DNA of 43,480 nucleotides from an uncultured delta proteobacterium (GTDB taxonomy: Bacteria > Myxococcota_A > Polyangia > Polyangiales > Polyangiaceae), in contig CAITIQ010000419.1 in assembly GCA_903892415.1 (NCBI GenBank), forward strand, positions 1-43,480, written 5' to 3'. The position numbers and the translations under genes are program-made. The notes under the pieces are model-generated. The model made no database searches, was not told the DNA's origin, and worked only from the letters and a program-made list of their open reading frames with translations. Below are positions 1 through 8,119 of the stretch, piece by piece (position 1 is the stretch's first letter; every line of letters starts with the position of its first letter).

Positions 1-341
1 CGAATCTCGACGTCATCGACCGCTTCGGCCATTAGCCCCAAAAGGATAAGCGAGCGCCGACGGTCGCTGAGCAAGCGCCTCAGCAGGGAGAACAAAAGCT
101 CTTCCGAGGGTTGTTCACTCCCCTTCGCCAGGGCCTGTTCGAGCTCGTCGCGAGCACGTCCCGATAGGCGGACCAAGACAGCCGCGACCAGGTCGGCCTT
201 TCGAGGGAAGTAGTAGGTAAGGTGACCTTGCTGTAGCCCAGCGGCTCTCGCGACTTTCACCTGACCAAAGCCACGAGCGCCCGACTGCTCCAGGAGTGCA
301 ATCGCCGCATCCACGATTTTTCCCCGCAGGTCTTCGCTCAT
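1..341 (-). CDS. TetR-family transcriptional regulator, 3' end cut by window edge
   Basis: The minus-strand frame opens at an ATG at 341 and stays open to the window edge, giving 113 residues. It begins MSEDLRGKIVDAAIALLEQS and has the TetR helix-turn-helix pattern near residues 25-50 (VKVARAAGLQQGHLTYYFPRKADL), where 'YYFPRKADL' is the classic end of the recognition helix. The ligand-binding half lies outside the window. A GAGG Shine-Dalgarno sits at 348-351, six bases from the start. It is divergent from the lipoprotein at 411, and a 16-base palindrome at 391-406 lies between them, so autorepression and control of the neighbour are likely (inferred). The ligand is unknown. Confidence 0.85.
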   Translation of the reverse strand, partial: MSEDLRGKIVDAAIALLEQSGARGFGQVKVARAAGLQQGHLTYYFPRKADLVAAVLVRLSGRARDELEQALAKGSEQPSEELLFSLLRRLLSDRRRSLILLGLMAEAVDDVEI

Positions 342-375
342 TGGCAACCTCTTCTAGCGCGTTCCGCAAGAGCAC

Positions 376-410
376 GTGACGAAGCTTGAATTTGTATGTA
401 TACAAAGTCG
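376..410 (+). promoter_or_regulatory. Putative promoter for the lipoprotein at 411, leaderless
   Basis: GTGACG at 376-381, a 17-base spacer, then TATACA at 399-404, six bases before the ATG at 411. No Shine-Dalgarno is present. This arrangement favours the 411 start over the ATG at 396, which would sit inside the palindrome at 391-406. Confidence 0.5.
391..406. promoter_or_regulatory. Palindromic operator, probable TetR binding site
   Basis: TTTGTATGTATACAAA has perfect 7-base arms around a GT centre. It overlaps the putative -10 hexamer of the plus-strand lipoprotein and lies 50 bases upstream of the divergent TetR start, as expected for a TetR operator. Confidence 0.6.
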
Positions 411-1157
411 ATGCGCACCCCGCTCATTGCCTTGGTTTGCTGTTTGTTTATTGGCTGCGGAGATGACGGAGCGAGTGGCTCGGGGAACGCCGGCAGTGGT
501 CCTGTAGGAGGGGCCGGGGGAGCGGGCGGCAGCGAGCCGGCCAGCCTGCTCGACGCGCGCTATTGTGAGGTCCTGCTCGGCTCAATCAGCGGCGCCACGA
601 TCGAGATAGACGTTTACAATACAATCGGGCTCAACGACTGCCCACAGGCCGATTGGGAGGCTCTGGACGCAGACGCCATCAAGAGCGAGTTCATGGTGGA
701 CGCTGCCATCCTCAATGGGCCTCGCTATTGGACAATCACTCGCTTTGCGGTGGGCGTTCTGCAGAGTGAGGAGGTTGTCTCCTTCGGCGGGCTCGATATG
801 CGGATAGGGGGCAGAATCAGCCTTCCTATCAGCGTTGTGACTCAAGGCAACTCGCCTTATGAGGTGCGAACGATCCAGCGCGAAAGCATCGTGCTGTTTG
901 CGGCAGGCCAGCGCGTCTACGAACTCGTGGACGACACGGAGCGCGTCTTTATCATGCAGTCTTACAGCACGCAGTATGAGCCGCAGACGCTCGCTTCACT
1001 GGAAACCCTCGGGGAACGACTCTCGCTACCGCAAGGCTGGAGTTACCGTACTCGGGTGCTGAGTGAAGACCTCCAAGTGGAGGCTGTGGACAACATGGCC
1101 ACGGTGCTGCAAGACGACTTTACCAACACCTACCAACTGACCGCGCTCTCGCCCTGA
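411..1157 (+). CDS. Secreted lipoprotein with Gly-rich spacer, unknown function
   Basis: This 248-residue protein begins MRTPLIALVCCLFIGCGDDG. It has a lipoprotein signal peptide with lipobox Cys at residue 16, followed by a Gly/Ser/Ala spacer to about residue 43 (GGAGGAGG). The remaining ~200 residues, with few Cys, match no family I recognise. The ATG at 396 would add five residues but lies within the operator; I prefer 411 because a TATACA hexamer is six bases upstream. It is probably controlled by the divergent TetR gene. It converges on the DUF1295 gene with a 16-base gap. Envelope location is well supported; function is unknown. Confidence 0.8.
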   Translation: MRTPLIALVCCLFIGCGDDGASGSGNAGSGPVGGAGGAGGSEPASLLDARYCEVLLGSISGATIEIDVYNTIGLNDCPQADWEALDADAIKSEFMVDAAILNGPRYWTITRFAVGVLQSEEVVSFGGLDMRIGGRISLPISVVTQGNSPYEVRTIQRESIVLFAAGQRVYELVDDTERVFIMQSYSTQYEPQTLASLETLGERLSLPQGWSYRTRVLSEDLQVEAVDNMATVLQDDFTNTYQLTALSP

Positions 1158-1173
1158 CAGCCCTTCGAGCCGC

Positions 1174-1974
1174 TCAACCGGGCGGCCAGGGAATCAGGCG
1201 GGAGGTTCGCTTCTGGTACTGCGCATACTCCGGATAACGCGAGAGCGTGATGCTCTCGGTGAAGTTGGTGGAGCCGTGAAAGAGCATGGTCAGCAAGCTT
1301 GGGCCGATGATGCTGATGTTTAGCCATTGCCCGGTAGCAGCGACCGAGAACAAGTAGAGACTCCACCATAGCGCCTGCTCGGCGAAGAAGTTGGGATGGC
1401 GCGAATAGGCGAATAGCCCCTTCTGGAGAAAGGGGGACTCCAACACTTCCCCTCGCCCCAGCCGAGCTTTCTTGTCCTGGTGGAAGTTCCACTGCTGTTG
1501 GTCGGCCACCGTTTCGAGCACCAGGAAGCCGCAGAAGCTGATGGTTGCTACTGCATCGAGAAGGCCAAAGGGAGCGTGCCCACGCATGGCTACCCATGCG
1601 GGCAGCGCGAGTAGGAAGAGCAGGAGGTTCTGATAGCCAGCGACGAAGAAGAAAGAGAAGAGTTGCCACTGCCATGGGCTCATCTTCTTGCGCATCACCG
1701 GCCAACGGTAATCCTCGCCGCCCTTCGCGTAGCCACCTTTACGGGCGAAGTTGAAGGTCAGCCGCGCGCCCCACGCGAACACAAGCGTGGCCATCAGCGC
1801 GACGCGCGGGTTCTCGAATCCTGCCTTCCAAGCAAAGAACACCGCGTACGCCACCGGCGTGAGCGACCAAGCGCGGTCAACCCAGGAGTGCTCTTTGGTG
1901 AGCACTCCCAGGAGCCAGCAGCCGAAAGCCACTGCAGCGCAGGCGTAGAGTCCTTGAAGTAGCGTTGCGTCCAC
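1174..1974 (-). CDS. DUF1295 / steroid 5-alpha-reductase-like integral membrane protein
   Basis: A 266-residue polytopic membrane protein with about six hydrophobic segments. The C-terminal half carries the family hallmark RHPNFFAEQALWWS (about residues 192-205), the conserved Arg-His-Pro-Asn block of DUF1295 and related 5-alpha-reductase or isoprenylcysteine methyltransferase-like proteins, which bind NADPH or SAM at the membrane. A conserved segment 'KGGEDYRWPVMRKK' (about 85-98) also fits DUF1295. The substrate cannot be read from sequence. The start is GTG at 1974, with a TAAGAG hexamer six bases upstream and a weak purine run (AAGAGAG). It appears monocistronic. Confidence 0.85.
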   Translation of the reverse strand: MDATLLQGLYACAAVAFGCWLLGVLTKEHSWVDRAWSLTPVAYAVFFAWKAGFENPRVALMATLVFAWGARLTFNFARKGGYAKGGEDYRWPVMRKKMSPWQWQLFSFFFVAGYQNLLLFLLALPAWVAMRGHAPFGLLDAVATISFCGFLVLETVADQQQWNFHQDKKARLGRGEVLESPFLQKGLFAYSRHPNFFAEQALWWSLYLFSVAATGQWLNISIIGPSLLTMLFHGSTNFTESITLSRYPEYAQYQKRTSRLIPWPPG

Positions 1975-1986
1975 GCGGCTCTCTTA
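1975..1986 (-). promoter_or_regulatory. -10-like hexamer next to the DUF1295 start
   Basis: On the minus strand TAAGAG lies six bases before the GTG at 1974. It is one of a series of such hexamers in this window. Confidence 0.35.
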
Positions 1987-2020
1987 GCCGAAGCCGCGCG
2001 AAGAAGCTCTGTCCGCCAAA

Positions 2021-3343
2021 CTACAGCAAGTTCGCCGCGAGCTCGGCGAGCTCACTGCGCTCGCCCTTGGAGAGCACCACGTGCGCCGCGATCTTCTCGC
2101 GACGGAAACGCTCTGCGACGACGGAGAGCCCGTTGGACGCATGATCGACGTAGGGGTTGTCGATCTGCTGCGGGTCCCCGGTCAGGATGATCTTGGTGCC
2201 TTCCCCACAGCGGGTGATGATGGTCTTGACCTCGTGCGGGGTTAGGTTCTGCGCCTCGTCCACGATCAAATATTGGTTCGGCAGGCTGCGCCCGCGGATG
2301 TAGGTCAGCGGCTCAACTTGAATGGTTCCGCTCTCGAGCAGCTCCAAGAAGCCACGCGTATTGCGGCCGTTCTTTGCGTTGCCGTTGGAGAACAGAAACT
2401 CGAGGTTGTCGAAGATGGGCTGCATCCACGGGTTGAGCTTCTCGTCCACGTCGCCCGGCAAAAAGCCGAGGTCACGGCCGAGCGGCATGATCGGCCGGGA
2501 GACCACAAGGCGCGAATACGTGCCGTCTTCCGTGGTCCTCTTGAGGCCGGCGGCGATCGCGAGCAGCGTCTTGCCGGTGCCTGCCTTGCCGAGCAAGGTG
2601 ACCAGCCGGATCGAGTCATCGAGCAGCACGTCGAGGGCGAAGGATTGCTCGCGGTTGCGCGGCCTGATGCCGAGCACGCCTTCACGCGAGACGCGCAGCG
2701 CCACGATCTGACCTTTACCCGCGTCGAAACGGCCGAGCGCAGTGTGCCCCGGCGACTTCGCGTTGCGCAGCATGACCGCTGCGTTGGCAGCGATGTTGGG
2801 CGCGGTTTCGAGCGACAAGAAGCCATCTTGGAAGAACGAGTCGATGTCGGCCTCGGGTACCTCCAGGTCGAGGAACGGTTGCTCCAGCGACTCATCGTCC
2901 ACGCGTTGGTTCTCGTAGGTCTGCGAGATGATGCCGAGCGCGTCGGCGCGAATACGCAGATTCGTATCCATCGTCACGAAGATGGTCGGCTTGCCTTTGT
3001 CCTTGTCACGGACATCAATCGCCGTTTGAAGAATGGCTTGGTCTTGCGACGTCTTGTCGAAGCCGACGCCCAGCTGCGGACGCTTCTCGGGGATCAAGAT
3101 ACGAAGCGTGCCACCGCCGTCGAGCGGTACGCCGCGTGCGAGCGAGCCTTCATCTCCGCGTTGCTCGTCGAGCAAGCGCGAAATGGTGCGAGCGTTGCGG
3201 CCGCGTTCGGTGCCTTCGCGTTTGAACTGGTCGATCTCTTCGATCACGAAGATGGGAAGGACGACGTCGTTGTCCTCGAATTTAAAGATGGCGCGCGGGT
3301 CGTGGAGCAGGACGTTGGTGTCGAGGACGTAGTTCTTTTTCAT
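2021..3343 (-). CDS. PIN-PhoH family ATPase (PhoH2/YlaK-type)
   Basis: This protein has about 440 residues. The N-terminal PIN ribonuclease domain (residues ~3-150) begins NYVLDTNVLLHDP with its acidic metal-site Asp and has a second acidic cluster at 'FVTMDTNLRIRA'. The PhoH P-loop ATPase follows (~240-440), with Walker A LLGKAGTGKT and Walker B 'YLIVDEAQNLTPHE', then a sensor segment 'IILTGDPQQID'. PIN-PhoH proteins are thought to couple RNA unwinding to RNA cleavage. The ATG at 3343 overlaps the stop of the upstream transhydrogenase gene as ATGA, so the two are translationally coupled; a TTG nine bases earlier is less likely. The architecture is complete. Confidence 0.93.
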   Translation of the reverse strand: MKKNYVLDTNVLLHDPRAIFKFEDNDVVLPIFVIEEIDQFKREGTERGRNARTISRLLDEQRGDEGSLARGVPLDGGGTLRILIPEKRPQLGVGFDKTSQDQAILQTAIDVRDKDKGKPTIFVTMDTNLRIRADALGIISQTYENQRVDDESLEQPFLDLEVPEADIDSFFQDGFLSLETAPNIAANAAVMLRNAKSPGHTALGRFDAGKGQIVALRVSREGVLGIRPRNREQSFALDVLLDDSIRLVTLLGKAGTGKTLLAIAAGLKRTTEDGTYSRLVVSRPIMPLGRDLGFLPGDVDEKLNPWMQPIFDNLEFLFSNGNAKNGRNTRGFLELLESGTIQVEPLTYIRGRSLPNQYLIVDEAQNLTPHEVKTIITRCGEGTKIILTGDPQQIDNPYVDHASNGLSVVAERFRREKIAAHVVLSKGERSELAELAANLL

Positions 3344-4788
3344 GAGGGCCAATGCGATAGGGCGTCACGGGCAGCGTACTTGACGCATTCGGAGAGCGTT
3401 GGATAGTTGAACACCGCGGTGGATAGGTCATCCACGGTACCGCGCAAGACTACGGCGATCTGACCGATGTGGATGAGTTCTGTTGCGCGGTCCCCAATGG
3501 CGTGAGCCCCAATGAGGACGCGTGTTTCTTGGTCGAAGACCAACTTCATGAAGCCGCCTGGCAAACCGTTGATCTTCGCCCGAGCGTTTTTGTCGAAGTG
3601 CCCCGTTCCGGCGACTACGCGACGCCCAGCCGCAATGGCGTCCTCCTCGGAGAGCCCCACGCAAGCGACCTCCGGGATGGTGTAAATGCCGTACGGCAGG
3701 ATCTGGGCGACGGCGCAGGCAGCGCCTTGTGACTCGAAGGCACAGCTGACTGCCACGCGGCCCTGTTCCATCGACGTGGAGGCGAGGGCAGGAAAGCCAA
3801 TCACGTCCCCGACGGCGAGAATGCTTGGCACGCTGGAAACGTAGCGCTCATTCACCGCGACGCTGCCTCGCGGCCCCATTTTTACGCCCACGGCCTCCAG
3901 GCCAAGCCCCGCCGTTCGGCCGCTGCGTCCACCGCAGAAAAGCACTTTGTCACACAGTACGGTGCTCCCTCCGGCGAGCTTGACCGCGAGCGCGTCACCA
4001 TCATGGACGATCGAGTCTTGAGCTTCTTTGAGCCGCACATCGATGCCCATCTCTACGAAGGCCACGCGCAGCGCTTCACTCATGTCGCGGTCCAGGAAGG
4101 GTAAGAGCTCATCACGCTTGTCCACCAAGGTCACCTTGCAACCGAGCGACCCGAAAATGGACGCGTATTCACAGCCGATGACACCTGCGCCGAGGATCAC
4201 CATGCGCGGGGGCATGCTTTCCAGCTGAAGGATGGTGTCGCTGTCCTCGACCTCAGCTTGATCCCACGGGATCTCAGTCGGACGGTGTGGGACCGAGCCG
4301 GTGGCGACGAGCAAAAACTCCCCCGTGACCTTTGTTCCGGTGCCGTCTGGGAGCTCGACCGTAACCTCGTGCGGGCCGGTGACGCTCGCGTGGCCGCGCA
4401 GCAAACGCACGTTGTGCTGCTCGTACTCTTGCAAGATGCGCTCGACCTCGAGCTTTTTGACCGCGGCCTTGCGCGAAAGCAACTTGGGCACGAACAGGTG
4501 CACGTCGATGGTGACGCCAACTCCGTACACTTCGCGTTGCTCGCGGCCCGAAAGGAAAACCGCGGTTTCACGCAGCGTCTTGGAGGGCAGCGTGCCTGTA
4601 TGCACGGCTGCACCACCCGGCTCTTTCTCGCGTTCAATCACGATGACGCGCTTTCCCATGACGGCTGCCGTGACAGCGGCGCGCTCGCCTGCCGGGCCCG
4701 AACCGAGAACCACTAGATCGTAATCGTATTGCACGTGGGGGCGAGGGTAGTATCCCCGGTCTGCGAAGAGCAACAGCGAGCGAACCAT
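3340..4788 (-). CDS. sthA: Soluble pyridine nucleotide transhydrogenase-like flavoprotein
   Basis: About 482 residues from ATG 4788. The FAD-binding Rossmann motif is 'DLVVLGSGPAGERAAV' near residue 22, the NAD motif is 'VILGAGVIGCEYASIFGSLG', and the C-terminal dimerisation domain holds 'AVFNYPTLSECVK'. It resembles dihydrolipoamide dehydrogenase but lacks the redox Cys pair: the segment reads GGAAVHTGTLPSKTL. That is typical of SthA, which moves hydride between NADPH and NAD+. The start is uncertain. GTG at 4734 gives 464 residues, closest to the E. coli length; ATG 4788 has a TAGATC hexamer seven bases upstream. It is divergent from the acyl-CoA synthetase gene and coupled to the downstream PhoH gene. 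Confidence 0.88.
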   Translation of the reverse strand: MVRSLLLFADRGYYPRPHVQYDYDLVVLGSGPAGERAAVTAAVMGKRVIVIEREKEPGGAAVHTGTLPSKTLRETAVFLSGREQREVYGVGVTIDVHLFVPKLLSRKAAVKKLEVERILQEYEQHNVRLLRGHASVTGPHEVTVELPDGTGTKVTGEFLLVATGSVPHRPTEIPWDQAEVEDSDTILQLESMPPRMVILGAGVIGCEYASIFGSLGCKVTLVDKRDELLPFLDRDMSEALRVAFVEMGIDVRLKEAQDSIVHDGDALAVKLAGGSTVLCDKVLFCGGRSGRTAGLGLEAVGVKMGPRGSVAVNERYVSSVPSILAVGDVIGFPALASTSMEQGRVAVSCAFESQGAACAVAQILPYGIYTIPEVACVGLSEEDAIAAGRRVVAGTGHFDKNARAKINGLPGGFMKLVFDQETRVLIGAHAIGDRATELIHIGQIAVVLRGTVDDLSTAVFNYPTLSECVKYAARDALSHWPS

Positions 4789-4801
4789 GTCGAACGATCT
4801 A
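4789..4801 (-). promoter_or_regulatory. -10-like hexamer next to the sthA start
   Basis: Minus-strand TAGATC ends seven bases before ATG 4788. This is weak support for that start. The rest of the divergent spacer (4802-4894) also carries the AGGAGG site of the opposite gene at 4880-4885. Confidence 0.3.
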
Positions 4802-4894
4802 TTTGTCTGCTGCTGCGTCCGGTTCAGGATCAAGGCGGCCGAGCGCGCCATTTCGATGAACCCTTGGCGCACAAGCTTTAGGAGGCCGTGAGGC

Positions 4895-6709
4895 ATGGGC
4901 CAGTTTCGTAGAAACCTCGTGTCCTTTGCCGCGAGCGCCGGGCAGCGAGTCAAAGGGGCGATCGCGGTTCTGACCCAGGACCCAGTCCGTGAAACTGGGA
5001 TCGTACAGCGCATCGAGCATTGGGCTGCCAAAGACGGCGATCGCGTCTTTGTCTTGTTCGAGAAGGAGCGCCTTAGCTACCGGGAAATGGCAGCGCGTAT
5101 CGCTCGCCGCTCGGCCACGCTGGCGCGCGAGGGCGTCAAGCGAGGGGATAGCGTCGTGCTGATGATGAGCAATCATCCGGCGTTTCTCGTGAACGCATGG
5201 GCGATCGCCAGGCTCGGCGCGGTCGCCACCTTGATCAACACCAACCTGACCGGGGCGAGCCTGCGGCACGCATTACTCTCCACCAAACCGCGGCTATTGC
5301 TGGTCGGTCGGGAGTTCGTAGGATCGGTCCTGGAGGCGCTCGAGGGCGAGCCCGCGCGCCTGCTTTGGGAGGAAACTCGATCGGCGGCAGAAGGCGCCTC
5401 CACGGCCGACGCGGCGACGGCCGAGCTGGAGTTGCCGCGGCTCGATGCAGAGGTCCGAGACGTTCCGAGTGCAGTGATCACGCGCGGCGACGAACTCTAC
5501 GTTTACATCTTCACCAGCGGTACCACGGGGCTGCCCAAGGCTGGGCGCATCTCTCACGCGCGCTCCATGACTGCGGCGTATGGCTTCGGCGGCTTCACCC
5601 TCGGCTTGGGCCCGAGCGACGTGCTCTACGTCTGCCTGCCGCTCTTTCATAGCTCGGGGTTTCTCATCGGTGCTGGTGGCGCGGCGAACGCAGGCGCAAC
5701 CCTCGCCCTCGCGCGCAAGTTATCGGTCAGCCGCTTCTGGGACGATGTTTGCGATACCGGCGCGACGGCTTTCGTCTACATCGGGGAGATCTGCCGCTAC
5801 TTGCAGCTGGCGCCGCCGCATCCCAAGGAGCGCATGCATAAGCTTACCCGCATGGTCGGAAATGGCATGCGTCCCGACGTCTGGAAAGAGTTCGTCAAGC
5901 GCTTCGAGCCGGGGATCGTGCATGAGTTCTACGGTGCCACCGAGGGCAACGTGAACATGACCAATGTGTTCGGCAGGGAGGGCTCGGTCGGTAGGATGCC
6001 GCCCTTCTTCTGGATGGACAACGCGTTCTTAGCCAAGTGGGACGCTGACAATGAAGCGCCGCTACGCGATGAGCGCGGATTCTGCGTGCCATGCAAACCC
6101 GGGGAGGTCGGTGAGCTGCTCGGCCGCATCGATGCTTCGCGTACGACCATGCGATTCGAAGGTTACCTGGGGGATGCTGCAACCAACGCCAAGATCCTTC
6201 GCGATGTGAAGGTCAGCGGTGATCAGTACTTCCGCTCGGGGGACCTGCTCAAGAAAGACCGTTGGGGCTTCTATTTCTTCGTCGACCGCATCGGAGACAC
6301 CTTCCGCTGGAAGGGCGAGAACGTATCGACGAACGAGGTTGCGGACGTCTGTTCCCAGGCGGAGGGAGTCGAGTTGGCCAACGTCTACGGTGTGAGTGTG
6401 CCGGGCGCCGATGGTCGTGCGGGCATGGTCGCGCTCTCGCTCCGAGCAGGTGCTCACTTCTCCCCGGAGCGCTTTTACGAGCACGTCATGAAACGGCTGC
6501 CTTCGTATGCGGCACCGCTGTTCGTGCGGTTGCTACCGGAGGCCGTGGTCACAGCGACCTTCAAATTGCGCAAGGTTGATCTGCAGCGAGAAGCCTTCGA
6601 CCCATCCGTCGTTTCGGATCTGCTGTTTTACCGAGACGACAAGAAGCGCTCCTATGAGCCGATCACGAGCGAGTTCGTTGCTGCTGGGGAATGGCCGCCG
6701 CGCGCTTGA
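4895..6709 (+). CDS. Long-chain acyl-CoA synthetase, FATP/very-long-chain type
   Basis: A 604-residue ANL-superfamily adenylating enzyme that activates fatty acids to acyl-CoA through acyl-AMP. The AMP-binding P-loop is 'YIFTSGTTGLPKAGRISH' (about 203-220). The A5 motif is 'EFYGATEGNVNMTN' (about 345-358), with the FATP-type spelling of Gly-Ala-Thr-Glu-Gly. The A7/A8 region reads 'YFRSGDLLKKDRWGFYFFVDRIGDTFRWKGENVST', typical of the bacterial long-chain synthetase branch related to animal SLC27A. Length is normal for that branch. A strong AGGAGG at 4880-4885 fixes the ATG. The last 19 bases overlap the next gene, so the two are probably co-transcribed. The likely role is fatty acid uptake and activation. 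Confidence 0.93.
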   Translation: MGQFRRNLVSFAASAGQRVKGAIAVLTQDPVRETGIVQRIEHWAAKDGDRVFVLFEKERLSYREMAARIARRSATLAREGVKRGDSVVLMMSNHPAFLVNAWAIARLGAVATLINTNLTGASLRHALLSTKPRLLLVGREFVGSVLEALEGEPARLLWEETRSAAEGASTADAATAELELPRLDAEVRDVPSAVITRGDELYVYIFTSGTTGLPKAGRISHARSMTAAYGFGGFTLGLGPSDVLYVCLPLFHSSGFLIGAGGAANAGATLALARKLSVSRFWDDVCDTGATAFVYIGEICRYLQLAPPHPKERMHKLTRMVGNGMRPDVWKEFVKRFEPGIVHEFYGATEGNVNMTNVFGREGSVGRMPPFFWMDNAFLAKWDADNEAPLRDERGFCVPCKPGEVGELLGRIDASRTTMRFEGYLGDAATNAKILRDVKVSGDQYFRSGDLLKKDRWGFYFFVDRIGDTFRWKGENVSTNEVADVCSQAEGVELANVYGVSVPGADGRAGMVALSLRAGAHFSPERFYEHVMKRLPSYAAPLFVRLLPEAVVTATFKLRKVDLQREAFDPSVVSDLLFYRDDKKRSYEPITSEFVAAGEWPPRA

Positions 6710-8007
6710 GCTGGCGCGCGTTCACGGGGATGCTCGCGCTCGGCGCCTGCGCGCAACCAGCGGCGCGAGAACAAGCGGGAGCTAGCGGGGCCGCGACGCT
6801 CTCAACCTTGGACGATGCCGCGTCTTCCGCCGCCACGCCGAGCGCGCAGGGCCAATCCGAGGCAGCGTCTGGCCAAGCTGTTGATCGCTGGGTCGAGCAG
6901 ACGTTGCGCACGGCAGACCCACGCTTCGGCGCGTGGCTCGCGGACGCAGAGAACCTTCGTTTGCAGGTCTTGGTGACCGAGGTCTCGCCGGATGGCCAAA
7001 CCTGGAGCAGTCACGGTTTCCGTGTGGACGCGGAGTATTTCTACCCTGCCAGCGCCATCAAGCCCTTCTTGGCCGTGGCGACGTTGCGAGCGCTGGATGC
7101 GCGCGTTAACGGACAAATCCCGCTTGGTACCCGCATCCGCCGTTGTCAGCCGCTGCGCAAAGGCTGCGAGCCCCCCGAACAAGACGAGGACAAGGAGGCC
7201 GAGCCGAGCGAGGCGGACGACAAGCCGAAACACAAGAAGCTCTACCTCGGCGAGGAGATCACCAAGCTGCTCTCCTATTCGGACAACGACTCGTACAACC
7301 GCCTTTGGGACATCGTTGGGCATAGCGAGCTAAACGCGGCCGTTGCAGAGTTCGGCTTCTCATCGCTACGGTTTCACCACCGGATGGATGCGCCCGCCGA
7401 ACGCTCGCGCAGCACCGTACGCGTGCAGCTGTTGCCGCCGGCGATGAAGGGACTCGACCTGCTGGCTCGCACGAGCTCCTTTGAGCCGGAACCCACGCCC
7501 GCCGAACAGCTGATGATCGGGACGAGCTATCTCGACCGCGGTAAGCGGCTTGACGAACCGATGAGCTTTGCGCGCAAGAACTATGTTTCGCTGCGCGAGC
7601 TGCAACAAATGAACGTGTCTCTACTTTTCCCCGAGCGCCCCGAAGCCAAGCGCCTCGGCCTCTCCGAGCTCGAGCGCGAGCACCTCATCCGGGCGATGAC
7701 CGCCAACCTCAACAAGCCCGCCAACGCAGCTGAACATCACCCACTTTCTGCGGGAATCTTGGAGACGATGCCGAACGCCAAGCAGCTACGCATCGTCGGG
7801 AAGTCCGGCCGAGCGTACGGCTTTCACATCGACAATTCCTGGGTCGAGGACAAAAGCACCAAGCGTGCGTTCTTCGTTACCGCGACGGTCTACGCCAATC
7901 CGGATGGTGTGCTCAATGACGATGACTACGCCTATGAGGAGACGAGCAAGCCGCTGCTGCGTGCCCTCGGTGCGGCTTTGGCGCGGAAAATTTTGCTCGC
8001 TCCGTAA
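6691..8007 (+). CDS. Class A beta-lactamase-like serine hydrolase, lipoprotein
   Basis: This 438-residue protein has a signal peptide ending in lipobox LGAC (Cys20) and then a low-complexity Ala/Ser linker to about residue 65. The catalytic motifs of the penicillin-binding/class A fold are all present: Ser121-Ala-Ile-Lys124 (SxxK), Ser197-Asp198-Asn199 (SDN) and Lys371-Ser-Gly (KSG/KTG). An acidic then basic insert (about 161-183) separates the first two motifs. Such proteins are envelope serine hydrolases; true beta-lactamase activity is not shown, since the Glu166 region is not recognisable. The gene begins inside the 3' end of the acyl-CoA synthetase gene. An in-frame ATG at 6730 would leave too short a signal peptide. 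Confidence 0.85.
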   Translation: MAAARLSWRAFTGMLALGACAQPAAREQAGASGAATLSTLDDAASSAATPSAQGQSEAASGQAVDRWVEQTLRTADPRFGAWLADAENLRLQVLVTEVSPDGQTWSSHGFRVDAEYFYPASAIKPFLAVATLRALDARVNGQIPLGTRIRRCQPLRKGCEPPEQDEDKEAEPSEADDKPKHKKLYLGEEITKLLSYSDNDSYNRLWDIVGHSELNAAVAEFGFSSLRFHHRMDAPAERSRSTVRVQLLPPAMKGLDLLARTSSFEPEPTPAEQLMIGTSYLDRGKRLDEPMSFARKNYVSLRELQQMNVSLLFPERPEAKRLGLSELEREHLIRAMTANLNKPANAAEHHPLSAGILETMPNAKQLRIVGKSGRAYGFHIDNSWVEDKSTKRAFFVTATVYANPDGVLNDDDYAYEETSKPLLRALGAALARKILLAP

Positions 8008-8119
8008 GCCTGTTTGAGGGCGCTGCGGTACGCCCAAGCTGATAGCGTTACGCCTCCACGCCTTGGCCTCGCGGCTACACGCGGCTAAGAGTTTGGCCCT
8101 GTTATTTCGAGAGGTTCCA

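Noticed and set aside
2273..3406. A 377-residue plus-strand open frame
   Set aside because: It is antisense to the well-supported PhoH gene and arises from high GC at third positions; no family features.
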